Source: Annona cherimola
Taxonomy: Eukaryota > Streptophyta > Magnoliopsida > Magnoliales > Annonaceae
Length of the DNA stretch: 64,000 bases
Reading direction: 5' to 3'
Assembly (NCBI GenBank): GCA_030490835.1
Contig: CM059973.1
Location: 58,718,008-58,782,007, forward strand
The notes beneath the pieces are model-generated. The model was not told the origin of the DNA and did no database searches. It saw only the letters and a list, made by a program, of their open reading frames with translations. The position numbers were made by a program, and so were the translations under genes. Of this stretch, positions 56,964 to 64,000 are shown piece after piece. Each line of letters begins with the position of its first letter. The first letter of the stretch is position 1.

Positions 56964-57243
56964 GGGTGTGTTTGGGAAGAAATAAAATTTTTGATGAAAA
57001 GTTGTAGAGAGTAGAAGTTGTCAGATGATGTGATTAATAGGGGTAATGATGAAGAATAAATAGGATAAAGTTAAAATAGATAGGTTAGTTGTGTTGATAG
57101 TTGTGTAGAAATGATTGAAAAGTAGGGTAATTGTATAGAAAAATGTGAAGAAATGATTAAAAAATAGGGTAGTTGTGAAGAGTGAAAAGTTTTAGATTGA
57201 AAAGTTTTAACTTGACAACTTTTAGTTATTACCAAACACACCC
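56964..57243. mobile_element. 280-bp MITE, terminal repeats GGGTGTGTTTGG
   Basis: Begins GGGTGTGTTTGG and ends CCAAACACACCC, a perfect 12-bp inverted repeat. The inside is AT-rich with AAAAGTTTTAACTTGACAACTTTT near the right end. No transposase. The target duplication is unclear, so I do not assign a superfamily. Confidence 0.85.
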
Positions 57244-57576
57244 ATAATTTTTAAAATTTTGAAAAATAGAAAAATAAACCCCTTTTAATGTGCTAGCAAG
57301 TGAAATTTGTCTTTTTAAAATTTTTAAAAATAGTAAAGCAATTAAAATTTAAGAATTATATATATATATATGAAAATTTCATCCTTGCGTACACATATAA
57401 ATTCCAAAAAATTTAAAAATAAAATAAAAAAGGAATTACACAACCGGGTGCATTGAATGGGTCTCCCGTGAAAAATTCTAAATGACTTGGGCGGGTTGAA
57501 TTTATTCGGACCAAGATGGGAGTGTATTTCATCGGTAAAATACGGGTTCTATTGAAGTGTATTTCAACAAATAAAT

Positions 57577-57856
57577 GATGTGTTTGGTAATAAGTAAAAG
57601 TTGTCAAGTTAAAACTTTTCAACTTAAAACTTTTCACTCTTCACAATTACTTTATTTTTTAATCATTTATTCACATTTTTCTATACAATTATCCTACTTT
57701 TCAATTATTTCTACACAACTATTAACACAAATAACTTATCTACTTCAACTTTATCCTATTTATTCATCATCATTATTCCTATCATATCACATCATTTAAC
57801 AACTTCTACTCTTTAAAATTTTTCATCACAAATTTTATTCATTTCCAAACAAACTC
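57577..57856. mobile_element. Second copy of the 280-bp MITE, inverted
   Basis: Inverted relative to the copy at 56964-57243 and, by eye, strongly similar over its full length (same 280-bp size). Its ends are slightly decayed (GATGTGTTTGG and CCAAACAAACTC). The two copies form an inverted pair with a 333-bp spacer. Confidence 0.85.
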
Positions 57857-57941
57857 AAAATTAGACAAGTGGCAGCCCGGCCTTCTTGCCTGCCTAAATT
57901 TTTCTGCTCAGGTCACTAGCCTTGCGAGCCAACTGGCGCGC

Positions 57942-57965
57942 CCATCGCCATCGCCATCGCCATCG
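57942..57965. repeat. (CCATCG)4 microsatellite
   Basis: Four perfect hexamers, in the GC-rich patch upstream of the small ORF at 58143. Confidence 0.9.
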
Positions 57966-58142
57966 CGAAACGACTGCATATCAGTAGTACACATCTGGAC
58001 CGTTCATCTGGTGTGCCCCATCCAGCTCTGTACTTGTACGTATAAAGTCATTCCTCGGGAAGACAGAAAAACCAGCTGGCGGAAACAGGCGTCCAGAATT
58101 CTGCCACTGCCACCACCAAAGAGAATTTAGATTTTGTACGGA

Positions 58143-58304
58143 ATGGCTAGCCTTGGGATTTGCGGATCCGCCTCCGTAAATGGGAAAGCTCTCGAAACAC
58201 TTCTCTCTTCCTTCGGAAGATTCGAACATGATATCTTCCGAGCTCCTTGCTGTTCGAAGCTTTCAAAGGAAGCTGAGCTACTTGCTATTAGAACCATATA
58301 GCTT
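58143..58304 (+). CDS. Small ORF, 53 codons, unknown
   Basis: ATG to TAG. The product begins MASLGICGSASVNGKALETL and continues with SSFGRFEHDIF and CCSKLSKEAELLAI. The Ser/Ala-rich, acid-poor start resembles a plastid transit peptide, and the upstream 250 bp is GC-rich like a promoter or leader. No downstream exon is apparent. It could be the stranded first exon of a moved gene, or chance. I recognise no family. Confidence 0.3.
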
Positions 58305-58544
58305 TAGTTTGATAAGCATTAAAAAAAAAATTTACTTTTCACATATATAATTTTCAATTCAAGTACTTTATTTTACAATTTTTTTTTTGTCTTTTCAACG
58401 ATAATTTTATCTATAAAAACTTTATTTACTGTATTATCGATTATTACCTATATCATGTGACATTATACCCTAGCTATTTTTTAAAAAAATTCCATCAAAC
58501 TTTTGTCCATTTTTTCGAGCCCAACCGAAGTTTGATATTTACAA

Positions 58545-59078
58545 TAGGGGTGCGTTTGGCATTTGCAAAAAGTTGTAAAATCCTGTAAAACTTTTCATTG
58601 ACTTGGGCTGCATTGGAAAAACCTGTCATTTCAGGCCCTGTCATCCCCCGTTGTCCCCTGCGTAGAACGTCAATCAGAGTTTCTCACCTGTACCAGTCAT
58701 GGCAGGCTCGTCCGAGTACAGGTCAAAGACGACAACAGCAGTGCACCAACGGACATACAAATTTGCATTTTGCGAGATTCCGATTTTTTATTTCTCGAAC
58801 AGCAGATCCAGACCGTCCACATGATCCAGCGTTCCGTATTAAATGGTATAGATTAGTTAGAAGAGCTAATATTAGGATAGCTCGGACAGCTCATTTTCCC
58901 ATAGACCCGCACTTTCGTACAAGTCAATCAAAATCGATGATCGGTTGACCATTTCATTGACCGTTTGCATTAATGACTCCCAAGCATTTACACCGGCGCA
59001 GAAATCACCATCAACAGTGACATTTTTTGGCCGTCGAAAGTTGTCAAAAAAAATTTCGCTAATGCCAAACACATCCTA
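58545..59078. mobile_element. MITE, terminal repeats TAGGGGTGCGTTTGGCATT
   Basis: Left end TAGGGGTGCGTTTGGCATT and right end AATGCCAAACACATCCTA form an imperfect inverted repeat of about 18 bp. Length is 534 bp. Its inside is less AT-rich than the neighbouring MITEs and contains a 116-codon frame with no recognisable protein, so it may include captured DNA. No clear target duplication. Confidence 0.75.
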
Positions 59079-59139
59079 GATAATTTTATGCTTAAGAAAT
59101 GTGCAATTTTAGCCTATTTAAATAAGCAAAGCTTTGTCA

Positions 59140-59400
59140 TCTACAATTAGCACAAGTGGTAATGAGTGTTGTTCATTTAGTTGTCGTTCGCTGGTTCAAA
59201 TGTTAATAATAGCTACGTCTCTTTATTTTACTTATGAGAGCACGTGCCTCCCTCATTATATTATGGGAGATATGCCTCCTTCATTTGCTTTGTAAGAGTT
59301 TGTCTTATTTGTTTATCCTAGAGCTAGAGTTAGATAAGATATAAATTTTGTAACTGGTTGAGTTGTAAAAGTACACATACTATAAAAATAAGTGAAGCTT
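59140..59400 (+). mobile_element. tRNA-derived SINE
   Basis: An A box TAGCACAAGTGGTAATGAG (59150-59168) and a B box GGTTCAAATG (59192-59201) lie at tRNA-like spacing and resemble TAGCTCAAGTGGT and GGTTCAAATCC of plant tRNAs. A tRNA-unrelated body follows to about 59400. The left edge is approximate. Confidence 0.7.
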
Positions 59401-59642
59401 GAAACCTGTTAATTTTTTAAGATCAAATGACTAAAATACTTTCTAATATTCTACATAAAATACTTATTATCTTACACACAAGAAGTTCTAAAAATGAAAA
59501 ATTGCAAGCTTGAGGACCCGTATGCAAATCCCTCACGCCACCCCAAACCCATCCATTCATCCGGCGTGGGCCCCACTAAAAATGATGAGTAGCGACAGTG
59601 TGTTTTGGAGAACTCGGCCTCGCCTCTGGGGCTTCCACTCCT

Positions 59643-59650
59643 CCACGTGG
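59643..59650. promoter_or_regulatory. Palindromic G-box
   Basis: CCACGTGG, a perfect bZIP/bHLH-type G-box, about 290 bp upstream of the GNAT start codon. A (GCTCT)4 run lies between it and the gene at 59795-59815. Its role is inferred from position. Confidence 0.5.
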
Positions 59651-59940
59651 CCAACTGTCGGGCAGGCGTAAGCCAGAAATCCAGGAGCAGGTGTCTTGGT
59701 AGTTATTTTTACTCTGCTGGATCACACTCCTCCATACACGGCCACGCGCGGAGCAGCCATTATGTGACACAACGCATAACTGCAACTGCTGTCCTGCTCT
59801 GCTCTGCTCTGCTCTTCCTCATCGTCTTTGAACCCATTTTTAAAGGAGAAAAAAGCCTTGAAGAAAATCCAAGGTTCAACGAATTCGCATTTTCTTCCTA
59901 CCTCTCTCTTCTCCATCCACCATTTCGAAATTCTGGCGCC

Positions 59941-61961
59941 ATGTCGTCTGCGACTGCAACCATCTTTCGAGCATTATCCATTCATGCAGCCTCAGCACCT
60001 CGCCATCGAAATTCACACCGCAACTTTCTCGTCTCTCTCTCATTGTCGGAGTTTCCATTTCTATCTCATCAATTGCTTCAATCAACTGTTTCTAAATTTG
60101 CTTTTCTGATTTGTGCTTCTTGGTTTTTCTTGCTTGCGGGTATTTGTTGCAGGAAAAAAGCTTCTTCCGTGTTCTTCCAACAATGCAAGATGGTGGACGC
60201 ATCTCAAGGGCCTTACCAAATTCCTGATATTCCCGTCGTTTCTGATCTTCGCTTCAACAGAATACTTCCCACCCAAGAAGAGAGTGATTGCGAGCACAAG
60301 AGGGAATTCGGGAATTACGTCGCTCGAGCAGCCATTTGGGGAGAAGAATATTGGGTGAAAAACAATAGCAGCAGTGTTTCTTGTTTAGTCATTTTGATTC
60401 ATTAATTCATTTCCCTGATAACTACTCTTCTGATATTTGTCAGACCGCAGCATGGCTGAGGGCAGAAGCAAAGTGGGAGGATCAATCCGATGGAAGGTTA
60501 ATTACCAAGAAAACATTCAAGTTTCAATCCAAATGAGCAGAAATGTTCAGGGAAATTAAACAAAGCTTCTTCTCTCTGGCCTTGTTTCTTGATAAAAAGA
60601 TCCAAGTTGCCCAAACCATTGATTTTGGGATTTGTTTTCTTTTCGTGGAATTTGACAGGTATGTTGATAGCTTGAAACAGCAGTTTGCAGACCAGGTAAG
60701 CATGATCAGTTCCCATGCTATCAGAAAAACTCACGCCTCAGCCAGTTCATTAGTCCAGGAGTCTGATTGATTCATCCAAATCCATTCTAGGAATTCCGTG
60801 CCTTGAAGCAACGATGCACGGTGAGATTCGGCAAGAAATGCACCTGCTTAATAGCAGTAAGTATGAGATTCATGGGGCTGTTTTTTCTGTTGCATTGTTA
60901 AATGTCTTCTACATCTGAAAATCATTGAAGCAGAGCTTTGTTGTACAAAAATAAGTCTAGTCTACGTACTCAATGAGAATGCTAAGGGTGAAAATTGCAG
61001 TTCTGAAAATACTGGCATTCGTACAGCTTCTTGAGAATACAAAATGATTGCTGCCATCTTTAACCACCCTCCCTCAAACAGAAAAAAATACCTTCACATA
61101 TTTAATGAAATGAACCTCTGTTTGCATGCGAGCCATGTCTCTTGGCTTGTGCACCTCTTGACTTTACTGTTAGTAGAAACAAATACCAGAATATACTTAA
61201 ATTGTGAATCTAAATAATTAAACAAATGAAAGTAGAATTCATGGTTCAAGGCTTGTTCTTAAAGACAGATTTGCCCACATAATCAATTTTTAAATCTTTT
61301 AGTAATAAGTAACAATATAAAAATGTTACTTTAATTTTTGAATTATATTTACTGAGGAAACAACAGTGTTCAACCTTCTACTTACTTGTCAGACATTGTC
61401 CTGTCTCCTCCTGCTATTAGGTAAAGAAGGATCAAATCGAAGGGAAAAATACAGCATTGAACTGTGTTGTTGGGACACTAGACCTCGATTTTCGATCTCT
61501 TTCATCTGATGAGACATTTCCAACGGTAAGCAGAAATTCAGACTCATTTTCTGATAGCAGAATTTCCCCAATCAATATGGAATTGTTCTGGTCTCATTGA
61601 TTGCTTTCACATGTTGCTCAAATTACACAAAAGGTTCGAGACGGGGCCACAATAGGTTCAAGGACCTACACCTGCAAGACAGCTGCAAACAGATGTGGGT
61701 ATGTTTCCAATCTGTGCGTGAGGAAATCGGCACGTCGGCAGGGGATTGCAAGCAATATGCTGCGTCTGGCAGTTCAAGTAGCAGAATCTCATGGTGTGAT
61801 CTTTGATCAAACTCAAACATTAACATGTGAGCGTGGACTCATAGAGTGGATTTGGTTCTGATGGATTCTTCCTGGTTGGAGCAGGTGTGAAAGATGTTTT
61901 TGTACATGTACGTAAGGACAACATTGCAGCCCGGCAACTCTACGAGAAGATTGGCTTTCAG
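59941..61961 (+). CDS. Plastid-type GCN5-related N-acetyltransferase, 3' end outside window
   Basis: Visible exons: 59941-60354 (possibly with an intron ending at the CAG before 60153), 60444-60496, 60659-60695, 60791-60856, 61421-61525, 61634-61793, 61885-61961, all with GT-AG borders and one continuous frame. The N-terminus is Ser/Ala/His-rich with no acidic residues at first, like a chloroplast transit peptide. The mature part has EFGNYVARAAIWGEEYW, then TAAWLRAEAKWEDQ, as in the plant GNAT6/GNAT7 type. The acetyl-CoA loop is seen as CVRKSARRQGIASNML (R/Q-x-x-G-x-A), followed by the last helix motif AARQLYEKIGFQ. It should transfer acetyl from acetyl-CoA to protein N-termini or lysines in plastids (inferred). 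No stop or frameshift. The final exon is expected beyond 64000, after an intron of at least 2 kb. Confidence 0.85.
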
Positions 61962-62000
61962 GTACCAATTACAGGTTTTTTTAATATATATACCCGGTCC

Positions 62001-62527
62001 AGCTTCTACGTAACCGTTGGACTCATATAACCCTTTTAAAATCTAAGATTTTAATCATTAATGGAAAATCCAATCCATTCATTGTATTTAACATCATTTA
62101 TTATTTAGGAGACTAAGTTTCGTCCCAGTCAAGTATTTTTATAGGTCACATTTGTTCAAATGTGTGCGCATATATATTCGTGTGTAAATTATGAAAAATA
62201 CTTAGATCTAGTTATACATGTATTAGAATGTAATAATACTTTATAAATTATTTATTCACGTGGCAATGATATTTTGGATAGTTTAGATGTTGAAAATACT
62301 AATTTAAAATTGATATTTAAGTATTTTTCATAATTTATACATGAATATATAATATTTTTAACAAATGTGACCCATAAACATACTTAATTGGGATGAAACT
62401 TGGTCACTTAGATAAACAAATGATGTTAAAAACGATGAATAGATTGAATTTTTCATTAAATATCAAAATTTTAAATTTTGAAGGATTTGCATGGGTTCCC
62501 TTCTATGTAACTCGATTACGTAGAAGC
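62001..62527. mobile_element. Foldback (palindromic) element, copy 1, in GNAT intron
   Basis: The two halves are inverted repeats of each other: CCTTTTAAAATCTAAGATTT through GGAGACTAAGTTTCGTCC to TAGGTCACATTTGTTC on the left, with the complementary order on the right. The right end carries its own small hairpin (CTTCTATGTAA...TTACGTAGAAG). No coding capacity. It could form a stem of roughly 200 bp. Confidence 0.8.
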
Positions 62528-62546
62528 ATAAATATATATATCGGTC

Positions 62547-63086
62547 CTACTTTTATGTAACTTGATTACATAAAAGTAGACTTATGTAAGCCCTTTAAAA
62601 TCTAAAATTTTAATTTTTAATGGTAAATGCAATCCATTTATTGTATTTAACATCATTTGTTTATTAATGAGATTAAGTTTCATCCCAATCAAGTGTGTTA
62701 ATAAGCCACATTTGTTCAAAAATATATATATATATTCACGTGTAAATTATTAAAAAAGCGTAGATCTATTTATACATGTATTAGAATGTAATAATACTTT
62801 ATAAAATTATTTATTCATATAGAAATGATATTTTAGATGATTTAGATATTGAAAATATAACTTTAAAATTGATATTTTAGTATTTTTCATAATTTACACA
62901 TGAATATATACATTTTCTAACCAATACGACCTATAAATATACTTAATTGGGATGAAACTTGATCATCTAGATAAACAAATGATGTTAAATATAATAAATG
63001 AATTAGATTTTTATCAAAGATCAAAATCTTAAATTTTAAGAGGGTTAGATGGGTCCGCTTCTATGTAACCTAGTTATATAGAAGCG
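62547..63086. mobile_element. Foldback element, copy 2
   Basis: Same family and orientation as copy 1, starting 20 bp after it. Both ends have small hairpins (TACTTTTATGTAA...TTACATAAAAGTA at 62549-62579 and GCTTCTATGTAACC...TATATAGAAGC at 63057-63085). The arms are again long imperfect inverted repeats. Confidence 0.8.
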
Positions 63087-63100
63087 AACTCTTTTCCTGT

Positions 63101-64000
63101 TCAATGAATCTGCACCATAATTAGTAGTGCATTTGGCCCAAAATGGGTTCCACATGTACTTAAATGTATTGATACTTTATACAATCATTTATCCATACAT
63201 AAATTTTATAGCAAATGATTTACATGTTGAAAAAACAACTTTAAAATTGTTATTTACATTAAACTAGTTTATTATGTTAAATTTGTACAATTTTCAGATA
63301 GATTCCATATACATATCTAATTGGGATAAAAATTGATATAATAATAGAATACATAATTCTAAATACAATTGGTGGAGTAGATTATAATTTTATGATCATA
63401 TGGGCTCATTTTGAAATAATTGCATTGTAATTATAATGTAGTGAAGCTGCACTTAAATATTTCTCATATGTGTATATATATATATATCTAAAGAGAGAGA
63501 GAGAGAAAGACCTGTTCCGGTGTAGCACAACTGCATCAGAACAGTGGTGCAATTGCCTAAAAATGAGCTCACACATATTATAAAATAATGAAACTTTATA
63601 CAATTATTTATCCATACATAAATTTTATAGCAAATAGTATATATGTTGAAAAAATTATTTTAAAATTGTTATTTACATCAAACTATTTTATTACGTTGAA
63701 TTTGTATCATTTTCAGATGGGGTCCATACACATGTCCAATTTGGATGAAAATTGGTATAATAATAGAATAAATCATTCCAAATACGATAGATGGAGTAAA
63801 TTATAATTTCATAATCATGTGGGCCTAATTTTGACACCATTAGGTGAAGTGGCGCTGCACGTGAATATGTCTCTCTCTCTCTCTCTGTTTGTGTGTGTGT
63901 ATATATATGAGAACGCATCCTATGTAGACAGAGTGGCCCCAGACATATTAAAATATAATAAAATTTTTATATAATTATTTATCCATATAAAAATCATACT
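63101..64000. repeat. Two full and one partial copies of a ~370-420-bp repeat
   Basis: The marker ATTTATCCATA recurs at about 63188, 63607 and 63977. Copies run from about 63101 and 63513, and a third from 63905 runs off the window. Shared blocks include AAATTTTATAGCAAAT, TTTAAAATTGTTATTTACAT and a TAATTTTATGATCAT/TAATTTCATAATCAT end. They are diverged relatives of the foldback family but without clear inverted arms. Short TA, GA, CT and GT microsatellites sit between the copies. Confidence 0.7.

Noticed and set aside
58598..58948. 116-codon frame inside the MITE at 58545-59078
   Set aside because: It has no recognisable family and sits entirely within the MITE. Captured coding DNA is possible, but nothing in the sequence shows it.
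59605..59940. An upstream in-frame ATG at 59605 that would extend the GNAT protein by 112 residues
   Set aside because: The extension covers a G-box, a pentanucleotide microsatellite and promoter-like sequence. The ATG at 59941 gives a normal transit peptide and protein length.

Overview
The window is nuclear DNA of a flowering plant. It is AT-rich, has split genes with plant GT-AG introns, and is dominated by nested LTR retrotransposons (SIRE-type Ty1/copia with an envelope-like ORF, Tat-type Ty3/gypsy with a second RNase H), hAT-type MITEs, tRNA-derived SINEs and satellite arrays. I cannot name the species from the sequence alone.

1-8218: the 3' end of a SIRE-type copia element (envelope-like ORF, two polypurine tracts), then two LTRs in tandem with only 46 bp between them (1258-2956 and 3003-4784), then a solo LTR with a near-perfect target duplication (5414-6969) next to a decayed copia gag of another lineage. 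8219-21700: a decayed Tat-lineage Ty3 element read on the + strand (gag, protease, RT-RNase H, second RNase H, integrase, 20-bp tandem repeat). It is split by a hAT MITE in the protease, an antisense LINE 3' end, and a copia solo LTR flanked by AGTCT that itself holds a truncated gypsy element.

21701-41437: two SIRE-type copia copies of one family lie head to head, the left on the - strand and the right on the + strand. Their gag 5' ends meet at about 31545-31549, where one 5' LTR is missing and only the last 307 bp of the other remain. Each copy carries one later solo LTR: a 2.9-kb gypsy-type LTR in the left gag (TSD CTTGA) and a copia LTR in the right integrase. Only the right copy keeps an envelope-like ORF, and that one is 3'-truncated.

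41438-49764: intergenic DNA with MITEs, then a gene-like island. A Twinkle-like organellar primase/helicase first exon (transit peptide plus start of the N-terminal domain) sits just upstream of a 13-exon CIPK21-type CBL-interacting kinase. The kinase has no ATG of its own, carries a TGA in the kinase domain and has HAF in place of the NAF motif. A SINE lies in its sixth intron.

49765-55080: two satellite systems side by side. One is a ~51-bp repeat built around the palindrome CCCGCGGG, with higher-order periods of about 154 and 430 bp. The other is a (TTAGATGCTG)n decamer embedded in a 232-264-bp higher-order unit.

55081-64000: intergenic DNA with MITE pairs and SINEs, then the one gene that looks intact, a plastid-type GCN5-related N-acetyltransferase (59941 to beyond 61961). 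Its last visible intron has been filled by tandem foldback elements and related repeats up to the end of the window; the terminal exon lies outside. The host genes show no shared pathway; the window is mainly a record of element insertion, LTR recombination and CpG decay.
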